A DNA stretch of 64,000 nt from Pseudomonas graminis (GTDB taxonomy: Bacteria; Pseudomonadota; Gammaproteobacteria; Pseudomonadales; Pseudomonadaceae): contig NZ_MTSB01000022.1 in the NCBI RefSeq assembly GCF_002093745.1, positions 1 to 64,000 on the forward strand, in the 5' to 3' direction. The translations under genes were made by a program, and so were the position numbers. Numbering within the stretch: the stretch's first letter is position 1; each line of letters opens with the position of its first letter. Below are positions 10,402-18,301 of this stretch, in pieces. The notes below the pieces were generated by a model. That model was not told the origin of the DNA. It did not search any database and saw only the letters and a list, made by a program, of their open reading frames with translations.

Positions 10402-11940
10402 GTGAGCCAGTCTTTGATTGCAGCACTGCAGAACCCTGCCCTTTTCCCCCATCCGGTGGAAAACTTCCAGGTCATCGAAACACACATTTCGTGGGTTCTG
10501 CTGACGGGTCCTTACGCTTACAAAATCAAAAAGCCGATGAACTTCGGCTTCCTGGATTTCACCACACTGGCCCTGCGCGAACATTTCTGCCACGAAGAGC
10601 TGCGCCTGAACCGGCGCACCACCGACGATCTGTATATCGACGTCCTGCCGATTACCGGTTCGGCCGAGGCGCCGCAATTGGGCGGTGATGGCGAAGTCAT
10701 CGAATACGCGCTCAAGATGCGCCAGTTTTCGCAGGACGGCTTGCTCAGCACGCTGCAGGCCAATGGCGAGTTGACCACTGCCCACATCGACGAACTGGCA
10801 GGCCAGATTGCCGCATTCCACCTCGACTCGCCGCGCGTAACCAGCGAAAGCGAGCTTGGTTCACCTGACAGCGTCATGGCGCCAGTCATACAAAACTTTG
10901 AGCAGATTCGTCCGCTGATCAGTGAAAAGTCCGACCTGGCTCAGCTTGATGCCTTGCAGGCCTGGGCCGAATCGAGCTTTGCCCGACTCAACCCCTTGCT
11001 GGCTCAACGCAAGGCAGACGGGTTCATCCGCGAATGCCACGGTGATATCCATTTGGGAAACGCCACCGTGATCGACGGCAACGTCGTGTTGTTCGACTGC
11101 ATCGAATTCAATGAGCCGTTTCGCAAGACGGACGTCTATGCCGACATCGGCTTCCTGGCGATGGACCTTGAAGACCGGGGGCTTAAATCGCTGTCCCGAC
11201 GCCTCATCAGTCAATACCTGGAAGTCACCGGCGACTATGACGGCCTGGAACTGTTGAATTTCTACAAAGCCTACCGCGCGATGGTCCGCGCCAAGGTGGC
11301 GCTGTTCAGCCAGGCACCCGACGCCGATGGTCTGCAGCGCGCCGCCACGCTGCGCCAGTACCGCAACTATGCCAATCTGGCCGAAAGTTACAGCGCCATT
11401 CCTTCACCGTTTCTGGCGATCACCCACGGCGTATCTGCTGTCGGCAAGAGCCACGTTGCCCTGCGTCTGGTGGAGTCACTGGGCGCCGTCCGTCTGCGTT
11501 CAGATATCGAGCGCAAGCGCCTGTTCGCCGGGCGCGATCAGGATATCTATGGCAGCCAGGCCAACATCGAAACCTATGCCCGCCTGCACGAACTGGCCGG
11601 CAAGACCTTGCGCGCCGGTTTCTCGGTCGTAATCGACGCCACTTACCTCAAGCACGACCAACGCGACGCGGCAGCAAAAATAGCTGAAAACACCGGCGTT
11701 CCGTTTCTGATCCTTGATTGCGAAGCACCAAAGGCCGTGATCGCCGGCTGGCTCGCGCAGCGGCAGGCACAGAACAACGACCCTTCCGACGCAACACTGG
11801 AGGTCATCGAGGCTCAACAGGCCAATCGCGAACCACTGGGCGCAGACGAAATCCTGCACAGCAAGAAGGTGGCGACCAACGTCAGCAGTGACATGGACAA
11901 CCTGATCGACAATCTTCGCCAGCGCCTGCCAGGCCTTTAA
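10402..11940 (+). CDS. Two-domain APH-like kinase and P-loop ATPase
   Basis: A 512-residue cytoplasmic protein of a conserved but uncharacterised family. The first two-thirds resembles aminoglycoside phosphotransferase/choline-kinase folds: HGDIHLGNATV is the catalytic loop and FDCIEFNEPFR the metal-binding segment. The last third is a P-loop kinase domain with Walker A in GVSAVGKSHVAL (about residue 345) and a later VVIDATYL strand. I chose the GTG at 10402 because AAGGA lies 8 bases upstream and the earlier open frame overlaps the mrcB start region. The substrate is unknown; nothing here supports antibiotic resistance. Confidence 0.88.
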   Translation: MSQSLIAALQNPALFPHPVENFQVIETHISWVLLTGPYAYKIKKPMNFGFLDFTTLALREHFCHEELRLNRRTTDDLYIDVLPITGSAEAPQLGGDGEVIEYALKMRQFSQDGLLSTLQANGELTTAHIDELAGQIAAFHLDSPRVTSESELGSPDSVMAPVIQNFEQIRPLISEKSDLAQLDALQAWAESSFARLNPLLAQRKADGFIRECHGDIHLGNATVIDGNVVLFDCIEFNEPFRKTDVYADIGFLAMDLEDRGLKSLSRRLISQYLEVTGDYDGLELLNFYKAYRAMVRAKVALFSQAPDADGLQRAATLRQYRNYANLAESYSAIPSPFLAITHGVSAVGKSHVALRLVESLGAVRLRSDIERKRLFAGRDQDIYGSQANIETYARLHELAGKTLRAGFSVVIDATYLKHDQRDAAAKIAENTGVPFLILDCEAPKAVIAGWLAQRQAQNNDPSDATLEVIEAQQANREPLGADEILHSKKVATNVSSDMDNLIDNLRQRLPGL

Positions 11941-11995
11941 AACCAATGCATGGCCGTTGAGCGGGTAGCGCTTCACGGCCTCACAATGGTGGCGA

Positions 11996-12001
11996 TATAA
12001 T
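11996..12001 (+). promoter_or_regulatory. Candidate -10 box for the pentapeptide gene
   Basis: A perfect TATAAT lies 35 bases before the pentapeptide-repeat gene start. A weak TTCACG 18 bases upstream may be the -35. An imperfect hairpin (11952-11980, GGCCGT paired with ACGGCC) lies just upstream and may end the preceding transcript, though it has no T-run. Confidence 0.4.
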
Positions 12002-12035
12002 GGCGCCACAATTCCAACGCAATCACGAGGCCGTC

Positions 12036-12380
12036 ATGAGCCAGCCCAAACACATTGACTCACCGCTTTACATGCTGCTGCGCAAGGATGATGTCGAAGG
12101 TTTCAATCAGGAGAAACCACGAACCGGCACCATCGATATGGTCGGAGGCGATTTCCGGGGGCTGGACCTGCGTTTGCTGGATACCACAGGCATCGATTTC
12201 ACCGACGCCTATTTCCGGTCCGCCGACCTGCGCGGCCTGGATTTGCGCAACACGCCGCTGGAAGGTGCGAGCATCGCCCATGCGCAGATATCGGGTGTAT
12301 TTTTCCCCGCAGAACTTTCGGCTGACGAGATTCTGATGTCGGTCAACTTCGGCACGCGCTTGCGCTATCGCACCCGCTGA
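12036..12380 (+). CDS. Pentapeptide repeat-containing protein
   Basis: A 114-residue soluble protein of unknown role. The middle (about residues 38-85) holds irregular pentapeptide repeats of the A(D/N)LxG kind: DFRGLDLRLLDTTGIDF, then SADLRGLDLRNTPLEGAS, which would form a short right-handed beta helix. The flanks are not repetitive. Such short pentapeptide proteins occur widely in pseudomonads without known function; the repeat is far shorter than in gyrase-protecting Qnr proteins. The ATG at 12036 follows an ACGAGG ribosome site; the open frame begins at 12000. Confidence 0.82.
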   Translation: MSQPKHIDSPLYMLLRKDDVEGFNQEKPRTGTIDMVGGDFRGLDLRLLDTTGIDFTDAYFRSADLRGLDLRNTPLEGASIAHAQISGVFFPAELSADEILMSVNFGTRLRYRTR

Positions 12381-12425
12381 ACCGATTGACGTTGCAGCCC
12401 GATCAAGACCCGGGCAAAAGAAACG

Positions 12426-12453
12426 TTGACTTACAAATGAGAATCGTTATGAT
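12426..12453 (+). promoter_or_regulatory. Sigma-70 promoter of the prrF small RNA
   Basis: TTGACT (12426-12431) and TATGAT (12448-12453) are spaced by 16 bases, and a start near 12461 fits the small RNA that follows. The -10 lies inside a Fur box, so Fur-Fe2+ should block it. Confidence 0.85.
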
Positions 12454-12457
12454 TATC
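12435..12457 (+). promoter_or_regulatory. Fur box over the prrF promoter
   Basis: The stretch AAATGAGAATCGTTATGAT plus TATC matches the Fur consensus built from repeated GATAAT-type hexamers in both orientations. It covers the spacer and -10 of the promoter at 12426-12453, the classical position for iron-dependent repression. Confidence 0.85.
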
Positions 12458-12460
12458 ACA

Positions 12461-12573
12461 TCCAGTCGCGAGACTGGCCGGTAGCCTGAAAGACCTTGGT
12501 TCGGACTTTCGGATTATCTCCTCATCAGGCTAATCACGGTTTTTGACCCGGCTTTTTGCCGGGTCTTTTTTTT
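12461..12573 (+). ncRNA. prrF: PrrF iron-responsive small regulatory RNA
   Basis: A PrrF-type small RNA of about 110 nt. The 5' end forms a hairpin (CCAGTC, loop GCGA, GACTGG; 12462-12477). The centre contains the PrrF core with ATTATCTCCTCATCAGGC at 12513-12530, the known pairing region for mRNAs of iron-using proteins such as sodB. GCCTGA (12484-12489) can pair back with TCAGGC. The 3' end is a strong terminator. With its Fur box this predicts induction under iron starvation. Pseudomonads usually carry two copies; only one is in this window. Confidence 0.9.
12545..12573 (+). terminator. Rho-independent terminator of prrF
   Basis: GACCCGGC and GCCGGGTC form an 8-bp stem with a T-rich loop, followed by a run of T residues. 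It ends prrF on the plus strand; deoC approaches from the opposite side. Confidence 0.92.
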
Positions 12574-12604
12574 GCCCGCAAAACAGTAGAACAACGTAAA
12601 GGCT

Positions 12605-13384
12605 TCAAAAGCCTCTGTGCCCCATCTCGACCAGGCCCAGTCTCGCCAGCAGATCGTCCAGCAAGCTGGAGCCCCCCAACCGCACGCGTCCTGCATTGAC
12701 CCAGTGCGGACCAAACCGGGCACGGGCAAGCGCCATGTAAGACCGCACTTCTTCAAACGTGCGAATTCCACCTGCAACCTTGAACCCTGCCTGCCCGCCA
12801 ACATCGGCAATCGCCCCCAGCATGATCCGCGCAGCCTGAGGCGTCACGTGCGCAACCGCCTTGCCAGTACTGGTCTTGATAAAGTCTGCACCGGCCTCGA
12901 TCGCATCGCGACAAGCGTCGAGGATTATCTGCGAATCGCGCAGATCGCCGGTTTCGAGCGTGGCCGTCAACGCAGACTGTTTGCCGCAGAGCGATACGCA
13001 CGCCGCCAACAGCTCGATACCGGCCTGTCGATCTCCGCCCAGCAGCGCGCGAAAGGGGTAAACGACGTCAATTTCATCCGCCCCGGACATCAGAGACGCA
13101 CGAACTTCGGAAAGCACCGACGCGATATTGCTGCCGCCGTGAGGAAAATTGACGGTGGCAACCACCTTGATGTTCCTCGCCAGCATCCGATCCAGCGTGG
13201 TGCGTGCCAGGCACACAAAGCGAGGCTGGACACAAACGGCAGCGACCGGCCCGACGGGCGTCCACGCCCGCTGGCAAATGCCGACAATACGCTGCTCAGT
13301 GTCATCGGTATTGAGGGCAAACAACTCCAGCAATCCTATCGCCTGGCGCGCCAGCCGCTCCTCATCTGCAGTTAGCTCTTTCAT
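12605..13384 (-). CDS. deoC: Deoxyribose-phosphate aldolase
   Basis: DeoC cleaves 2-deoxyribose-5-phosphate to glyceraldehyde-3-phosphate and acetaldehyde in deoxynucleoside catabolism. This TIM-barrel class I aldolase has the Schiff-base lysine segment GADFIKTSTGKA, with the catalytic aspartate and lysine regions SGADEIDVVYP and GFKVAGGIRT. At 259 residues it has the E. coli-type length. The ATG at 13384 is preferred over the open frame to 13465, which would add 27 unconserved residues. No other deo genes are adjacent. Confidence 0.94.
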   Translation of the reverse strand: MKELTADEERLARQAIGLLELFALNTDDTEQRIVGICQRAWTPVGPVAAVCVQPRFVCLARTTLDRMLARNIKVVATVNFPHGGSNIASVLSEVRASLMSGADEIDVVYPFRALLGGDRQAGIELLAACVSLCGKQSALTATLETGDLRDSQIILDACRDAIEAGADFIKTSTGKAVAHVTPQAARIMLGAIADVGGQAGFKVAGGIRTFEEVRSYMALARARFGPHWVNAGRVRLGGSSLLDDLLARLGLVEMGHRGF

Positions 13385-13584
13385 GGTCTTCCCGTTCTGT
13401 AGCGGTTTGCAGAACGGTATACGGCCTCGCGGGCCAACGGACGCTGACGGCACGCTGCGAGACAAGACCTACACAAACACAGGAAGAATCCGACGTAACC
13501 TGTGTCCGCAAAAGCGACAGCCCGAAGAGTCTGTCAAACTGCTCCGGCCGAGTCCCGGCCCGACCATCGCTCTCTGGAGGCGTC

Positions 13585-13923
13585 TTGATATTCCTTTGCC
13601 CCTCGTCGCAGTTGCCGGAAGCCCAGAGCAGGGGTTTCGAGTCAGGCGCGCACTCGCTGCTGGCGGTCCGTCGTCAGGGCAAGGTGTTCATCTATGAAAA
13701 CCGCTGCCCGCATCGCGGTATCCCACTGGAATGGCAACCGGATCAGTTTCTGGACAGCAGTGCCAGCCTGATCCAGTGCGCCACCCACGGTGCGCTTTTT
13801 TTGATCGAGAATGGCGAGTGCGTATCGGGGCCTTGTGAAGGTCAGTCACTGAACGCACTGAAATGCCATGAGGACAGGCATGGGATATGGATATCACTGC
13901 CTTCAGCAGATGAAGATCACTGA
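13585..13923 (+). CDS. Rieske [2Fe-2S] domain protein
   Basis: A stand-alone Rieske-type ferredoxin of 112 residues. The two cluster motifs are intact: NRCPHRG (Cys and His) and QCATHGALF (Cys and His). It has no membrane anchor and no oxygenase domain, so it is probably a soluble electron carrier or assembly-linked protein; the partner is not evident from the neighbours. The start is a TTG at 13585, preceded by a strong TGGAGG ribosome site 4 bases upstream; there is no nearby ATG that keeps the N-terminal strand. Confidence 0.85.
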   Translation: MIFLCPSSQLPEAQSRGFESGAHSLLAVRRQGKVFIYENRCPHRGIPLEWQPDQFLDSSASLIQCATHGALFLIENGECVSGPCEGQSLNALKCHEDRHGIWISLPSADEDH

Positions 13924-13944
13924 GCCACAGGCGACATGAATGCC

Positions 13945-14658
13945 TCAATCCGGCCAATGCACCTCGAGGCGGCGGTCGATGAACACTTCTTCCGGGGTCA
14001 GATGCACCCCGTAGGCCAGCACCTGAACACCGGCATCGACCGCTTCCCGTAACGCGGCCGCGTAAGCAGGGTCGATCTCTTTGGCCGGGCGCACTGCCTC
14101 GATACCGGTGAGATTGACGCAGTACAGCAACACCGCACGAACGCCTTCACGCGCCAGCGCAGCCAGCTCGCGCAGGTGTCGCGCACCGCGTTGGGTAACG
14201 GCATCGGGAAAAGCCGCCACTGCCGAACCGTCGAATCCCAACGTGACGCTCTTCACTTCCAGATACAAATAGCCATCCGGGTATTCAAGCCGGAAGTCCA
14301 CACGACTTTTTTCCTGACCGTAGGCGACTTCGCGCTTGAGCGCCGTGAAACCCTCCAGTTCGCGGATCACTCCGGCGCGCAATGCCTCTTCAACCAGCGT
14401 GTTGGCTCGCCCGGTGTTGATACAGGCGAAGCGTCCCTGCGGCGTTTCCGTGATTTCCCACGTGCCCGGCAGTTTGCGCTTCGGGTCGTTGGAGCGGCTG
14501 AACCACACTCGCCCGCCAGGCACCATGCAGTTGAGCATCGACCCCGTGTTCGGGCAATGGATGGTCAACAGCTCTCCGTTGTCGGTTTCGATGTCCGCCA
14601 GAAACCGCTTGTAGCGAAGTCGCAGACGCCCCTGTTCAAGCTCAGGCGAAAAGCGCAT
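13945..14658 (-). CDS. sfsA: SfsA family nuclease (sugar fermentation stimulation protein)
   Basis: A 237-residue SfsA protein. The family combines an N-terminal OB-like DNA-binding region with a C-terminal PD-(D/E)XK-type nuclease fold. Visible family markers are the N-terminal RRY-like region ([18 protein letters not shown]), the CPNTGSM motif, and the nuclease core with SRVDFRLEY followed by YLEVKSVTL, carrying the Asp and Glu-x-Lys residues. The function in pseudomonads is unproven. The start codon abuts the stop of the aminotransferase gene (shared base 14658), so they form an operon. Confidence 0.93.
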   Translation of the reverse strand: MRFSPELEQGRLRLRYKRFLADIETDNGELLTIHCPNTGSMLNCMVPGGRVWFSRSNDPKRKLPGTWEITETPQGRFACINTGRANTLVEEALRAGVIRELEGFTALKREVAYGQEKSRVDFRLEYPDGYLYLEVKSVTLGFDGSAVAAFPDAVTQRGARHLRELAALAREGVRAVLLYCVNLTGIEAVRPAKEIDPAYAAALREAVDAGVQVLAYGVHLTPEEVFIDRRLEVHWPD

Positions 14659-15830
14659 CAGAGACTCCAGCTGCGCAGACCGCGGGCAATTCGCTCGACC
14701 GCCTGTTCCAGGCGCGGCAAGCTTTGCGTGTAGGCAAAACGTACGTGATGGCCTGCCTTGAAGCGCCCGAAGTCCAGGCCTGGCGTGAAGGCTACGTGCT
14801 CGGTTTCCAGAAAATGCCGGCAGAATGAAAAGGCATCGCCTCCAAACGCGGAAATATCGGCGTACAGATAAAAAGCCCCTTCCGGCTCGACAGCGATACT
14901 GAACCCCATTTCCCGCAAGGCAGGCAGCAGAAAGTCCCGACGCCGACCGAACTCGGCACGCCGCTGCTCCAGAATAGCCAGCGTCTGCGGTTCAAAGCAG
15001 GCCAGCGCTGCATACTGCGCCATGCTTGGGGCGCTGATGTAGAGGTTCTGCGCCAGTTTCTCCAGATCACCCACCGCCTCTGGCGGCGCAACCAGCCATC
15101 CCAACCGCCACCCCGTCATACCGAAATATTTTGAAAAGCTATTTAGCACGAACGCGTCGTTATCCACTTCCAGCACGCTGCTCGCGTCAACGCCATACGT
15201 CAGGCCGTGATAGATCTCGTCCACGACAAGGTGGCCGTCGCGTGCTTTCAGCGCATGAGACAAGGCGGCCAACTCGTCACGATTCAAGAGCGTACCGGTG
15301 GGATTGGCGGGCGATGCCACCAACGCACCAACGCTGTGTTCATTCCAGTGCTTCGCGACCAGTTCGGGCGTCAATTGATAGCGCTCTTGCGGACCGACCG
15401 GCACCAACTGTGCCTCGCCTTCGATCAACCGCAAAAAATGCCGATTGCACGGGTATCCCGGATCAGCCAGCAACCAGTGCTTGCCCGGATCGACCAGCAG
15501 GCTGCTGGTCAACAACAAGGCGCCTGAACCACCCGGCGTGACCAGAATTCGCTGCGGATCGATGTCGAGCCCATAGCGCTGGGCGTAGAACCCGGCAATG
15601 GCTTCGCGCAGCTGGGGCAGGCCGCGCGCGGCGGTGTAACGGGTCTTGCCGTCCGCCAGGGCCGCCTGGCCTGCCTGGATGATGGGCTCTGCGGTCGTGA
15701 AATCCGGCTCGCCGATTTCGAGGTGAATGACATCACGGCCTGCCGCCTGCAACTCATTGGCACGCGCCAGCAGCGCCATCACATGAAAGGGTTCGATGGC
15801 GCGACTGCGCGCACTGTAAGGCTGGGCCAT
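14658..15830 (-). CDS. PLP-dependent class I/II aminotransferase
   Basis: A fold-type I aminotransferase of 390 residues. The pyridoxal-phosphate lysine lies in [16 protein letters not shown], with the upstream Asp motif ([12 protein letters not shown]) and the N-terminal IGEPDF substrate loop. The C-terminal arginine for the substrate carboxylate is in the [10 protein letters not shown] region. The family includes aspartate/aromatic aminotransferases and the alanine-type enzymes; the substrate cannot be told from the sequence. It is the first gene of a pair with sfsA and is divergent from dksA. Confidence 0.9.
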   Translation of the reverse strand: MAQPYSARSRAIEPFHVMALLARANELQAAGRDVIHLEIGEPDFTTAEPIIQAGQAALADGKTRYTAARGLPQLREAIAGFYAQRYGLDIDPQRILVTPGGSGALLLTSSLLVDPGKHWLLADPGYPCNRHFLRLIEGEAQLVPVGPQERYQLTPELVAKHWNEHSVGALVASPANPTGTLLNRDELAALSHALKARDGHLVVDEIYHGLTYGVDASSVLEVDNDAFVLNSFSKYFGMTGWRLGWLVAPPEAVGDLEKLAQNLYISAPSMAQYAALACFEPQTLAILEQRRAEFGRRRDFLLPALREMGFSIAVEPEGAFYLYADISAFGGDAFSFCRHFLETEHVAFTPGLDFGRFKAGHHVRFAYTQSLPRLEQAVERIARGLRSWSL

Positions 15831-16179
15831 GGGTGTTCCTTATAGTGAAGCGAGAGCAAAATATGATTGTCATGACAGCGAGGCATGATTCTACCCGACC
15901 GCCGGGCCAGCATGCGTTCAAAGGCCTGCCTGTGCTAGCGGGCGGATGCAGGACAAAAGAAAAATACGACGGTGCGATGCAACCAGAGTTCATTTAAGTG
16001 CGGGGCTGTTTGGCAATGGCCATCGTTGCTAGCGCATTGCGCCATCATGCTCGACAACCGGGAGTAGCGCACTCCGATTTGATCTGGTAAGTTCGCCCGC
16101 TTGCAGCTGCAGGGCCGACGGGTGTCGGTGATGGAACAATCCTGCGCAATTGATTAGAAGAGTGAGAGGCGGTCCATAC
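15831..16179. other. Divergent promoter region between the aminotransferase gene and dksA
   Basis: These 349 bases hold the promoters of two divergent genes but no convincing open frame. A small hairpin (CCGAC, loop GGGT, GTCGG) lies about 60 bases before dksA. I could not assign a clear sigma-70 pair for dksA, and I see no repeat or RNA gene here. Confidence 0.5.
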
Positions 16180-16620
16180 ATGCCCACCCCAGAAAAGCAA
16201 CAGAACCATCTAATCGGCGGCTTTGAACCCTATGTAGCGACAAAGGGCGAAGAGTACATGAGCGAGCCCATGAGCGCGCACTTCACCAAGATCCTGAACA
16301 AGTGGAAGCAGGACTTGATGCAAGAGGTCGACCGAACGGTGGATCACATGAAGGACGAAGCTGCCAATTTCCCTGATCCGGCCGACCGTGCCAGCCAGGA
16401 AGAAGAATTCAGCCTTGAACTCCGTGCCCGTGACCGCGAGCGCAAGCTGATCAAGAAGATCGACAAGACGCTGCAATTGATCAAGGACGAAGAATACGGC
16501 TGGTGCGAATCCTGCGGCGTCGAGATCGGTATTCGCCGTCTTGAGGCTCGGCCAACGGCTGACTTGTGCGTTGATTGCAAGACCCTTGCTGAAATCAAGG
16601 AAAAACAGGTCGGTAAATGA
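16180..16620 (+). CDS. dksA: RNA polymerase-binding transcription factor DksA
   Basis: DksA binds the RNA polymerase secondary channel and, with ppGpp, redirects transcription during starvation. The 146-residue protein has the coiled-coil region with the tip motif D-x2-D-x-A (DPADRAS, near residue 70). It also has the complete four-cysteine zinc finger (WCESCG and LCVDCKT), so this is the classical zinc form. The ATG at 16180 (MPTPEKQQ) follows an AGAGG site about 10 bases upstream; the open frame to 16150 lacks support. gluQ follows after a terminator and a repeat-rich gap, the common dksA-gluQ order. Confidence 0.96.
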   Translation: MPTPEKQQNHLIGGFEPYVATKGEEYMSEPMSAHFTKILNKWKQDLMQEVDRTVDHMKDEAANFPDPADRASQEEEFSLELRARDRERKLIKKIDKTLQLIKDEEYGWCESCGVEIGIRRLEARPTADLCVDCKTLAEIKEKQVGK

Positions 16621-16640
16621 CCTGAGGCCGCCTTGAACCC

Positions 16641-16667
16641 AAAAAGACGCTTCGGCGTCTTTTTTTA
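16641..16667 (+). terminator. Terminator after dksA
   Basis: AAAGACGC and GCGTCTTT form a stem around a TTCG tetraloop, with an A-run before and a T-run after it, 20 bases past the dksA stop codon. Confidence 0.92.
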
Positions 16668-16682
16668 TGCTCGCTCAGCCTG

Positions 16683-16740
16683 GATTATCGTGCCGACGCT
16701 CTGCGTCGCATGCAGTTCTGGACGCTCCGCGTCCGGTCTT
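16683..16740 (+). repeat. REP-like interspersed repeat, copy A
   Basis: The stretch ATCGTGCCGACGCTCTGCGT, then GCATGCAGTTCTGGACGC and TCCGCGTCC, closely matches the reverse complement of the element at 29109-29220. This makes it a dispersed intergenic repeat of about 50-60 bases whose units are small GACGC/GCGTC palindromes. Confidence 0.75.
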
Positions 16741-17138
16741 GAGCTTGGGATGCCTGAGATTCAGGCTCGACTTGAGTCACCTTTTCGCCCCTCGGCGACC
16801 TACTTTGATGGGGCCAAAGTAGGCAAAGCCCCTGGCTCCGTTTCCGGCCCGACTTCGTCGGGTTCCTTCGCCCTGTCACTGATCCGGGGGTCGCCGCAAC
16901 GGGCCATCCTTGGCCCGGTGCGGCTTGCTCGGCGTCCTGCCTCGCATCCCCCGGATCAGCGCCAGGACTCAGCCGTCACTTACGTCGCACTCTGCGTCGT
17001 CAGTGCCATCGCGACAGAAAGGCGCTTTTTTTATAGGCAGTGACGACGCACAAGGCATGGCGTTGTGTTGCAGCATAACGTGGCGACCCGCCGCGTTTCG
17101 CTTGCTCGCCCAAGCCCGCCGCCCGTAACATCCCGCCA

Positions 17139-18026
17139 ATGAAAAAACCGGCCTATATCGGGCGCTTTGCGCCGACTCCCAGTGGTTATCTGCATTTTGG
17201 CTCGCTGGTCGCAGCGCTGGCGTCTTATCTGGATGCACGTGCGGTGGGCGGTCAGTGGCTGTTACGCATGGAAGACCTCGACCCGCCGCGCGAGGTGGCT
17301 GGCGCACAAGTGGCGATTCTTGAAACACTCGAACGCTACGGCTTTGAATGGGACGGCGAGATGGTCCGGCAGAGCGAGCGGCATGATGCCTACGCCGAGA
17401 TTCTTCAGCGTTGGTTCAATCACGGCCTTGCCTATGCCTGCACCTGCTCGCGCAAACAGCTTGAAGAATTTCAGGGTGTCTACCCGGGTTTCTGCCGCAA
17501 TGCCGGCCACGCGCCAGACAATGCAGCAATCCGCATTCGCGTGCCGGAGCTGGAATATCGCTTCGAAGACCGGGTTCAGGGTACTTTCAAAATGCACCTG
17601 GGCCGCGAAAGCGGTGACTTTGTGATCCGCAGGCGTGACGGGCTTTACGCCTACCAGCTTGCCGTGGTCATTGATGATGCCTGGCAAGGCGTCACCGATA
17701 TTGTGCGTGGCGCCGATCTGCTGGACTCCACACCGCGCCAGTTGTACTTGCAGGAACTGCTGGGCCTGCCTCAGCCACGATACCTGCACGTACCGCTGAT
17801 CACCCAGCCGGATGGCCACAAGCTTGGCAAATCCTATCGCTCGCCCCCCTTACCGGCGGATCAGGCGACACCGCTGTTGCTGCGAGCGCTGAAGGCACTC
17901 GGGCAACCGGTCGATGCGCACAGGGTCGAGGGCAACGCGCAGGAAATTCTGGCCTGGGGTATCCGCCACTGGAACCCCGACCTCATACCCAGACTGCGAA
18001 CGCTCGAAGAAGCCCGTATAGACTGA
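17139..18026 (+). CDS. gluQ: Glutamyl-Q tRNA(Asp) synthetase
   Basis: GluQ-RS attaches glutamate to the queuosine base in the anticodon of tRNA-Asp; it is a glutamyl-tRNA synthetase catalytic core without the anticodon-binding domain. The 295-residue protein has the HIGH-like motif in APTPSGYLHFGSL and the KMSKS-like KLGKS near residue 228. Zinc ligands lie in CTCSRKQL and the YPGFC segment. The length fits the truncated family exactly. It follows dksA, the usual genomic partner, but here 518 bases and a terminator lie between, so it may have its own promoter. Confidence 0.95.
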   Translation: MKKPAYIGRFAPTPSGYLHFGSLVAALASYLDARAVGGQWLLRMEDLDPPREVAGAQVAILETLERYGFEWDGEMVRQSERHDAYAEILQRWFNHGLAYACTCSRKQLEEFQGVYPGFCRNAGHAPDNAAIRIRVPELEYRFEDRVQGTFKMHLGRESGDFVIRRRDGLYAYQLAVVIDDAWQGVTDIVRGADLLDSTPRQLYLQELLGLPQPRYLHVPLITQPDGHKLGKSYRSPPLPADQATPLLLRALKALGQPVDAHRVEGNAQEILAWGIRHWNPDLIPRLRTLEEARID

Positions 18027-18124
18027 TCCAGAGCGGTCGCCGAAAACGGCGACGCAAGGATACTTGCAGGTTATCCGGCATCCGTTAACATGCCGCTCCT
18101 CATCTACCAGCGCAGGGAGACCAG

Positions 18125-18301
18125 ATGTACATATACCGGTTGGTTTTACTTCTGGTGGTAGGCATCTATCTGTTCTCCCCGGCCATCATGGACTGGTGGA
18201 TCGATGCAACCGGCGCGTGGTATCGGCCCTACATGCTGTGGCTGATCCTGATCGTGGTGACGTTCATTCTCCAGAGCCAGCGAGATGCCGATGAGCTTTA
18301 G
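18125..18301 (+). CDS. cbrX: CbrX, small membrane protein upstream of cbrA
   Basis: A 58-residue frame starting MYIYRLVLLLVVGIYLFSPA and ending SQRDADEL. Two hydrophobic segments (about residues 4-22 and 37-50) flank a Trp-rich loop (MDWWIDATGAWYRPY), so it should be a two-span membrane protein. Its last 17 bases overlap the cbrA start (18285), and a GGGAGA site lies about 6 bases before its ATG. A small gene of this kind ahead of cbrA is known in P. putida as cbrX, where its translation is coupled to that of cbrA. Confidence 0.85.
   Translation: MYIYRLVLLLVVGIYLFSPAIMDWWIDATGAWYRPYMLWLILIVVTFILQSQRDADEL

Larger units (their letters stand above)
16621..17138. other. 518-base repeat-rich gap between dksA and gluQ
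   Basis: After the dksA terminator, the gap contains a REP-like element (16683-16740) and further palindromic, CG-rich stretches. Examples are GATGGGGCCAAAGTAGG near 16808 and CCGACTTCGTCGG near 16850. Several short overlapping frames exist on both strands, but they look like translations of repeats. No RNA gene was recognised. Confidence 0.6.

Noticed and set aside
16685..16879. 64-codon minus-strand frame in the dksA-gluQ gap, resembling short DUF1534-type proteins
   Set aside because: It is a translation of the REP-like repeat, with Arg/Ser-rich sequence and no ribosome site.
18036..18053. GTCGCCG-AAAA-CGGCGAC hairpin after gluQ as a terminator
   Set aside because: The stem is good but no T-run follows, so I did not call it a terminator.
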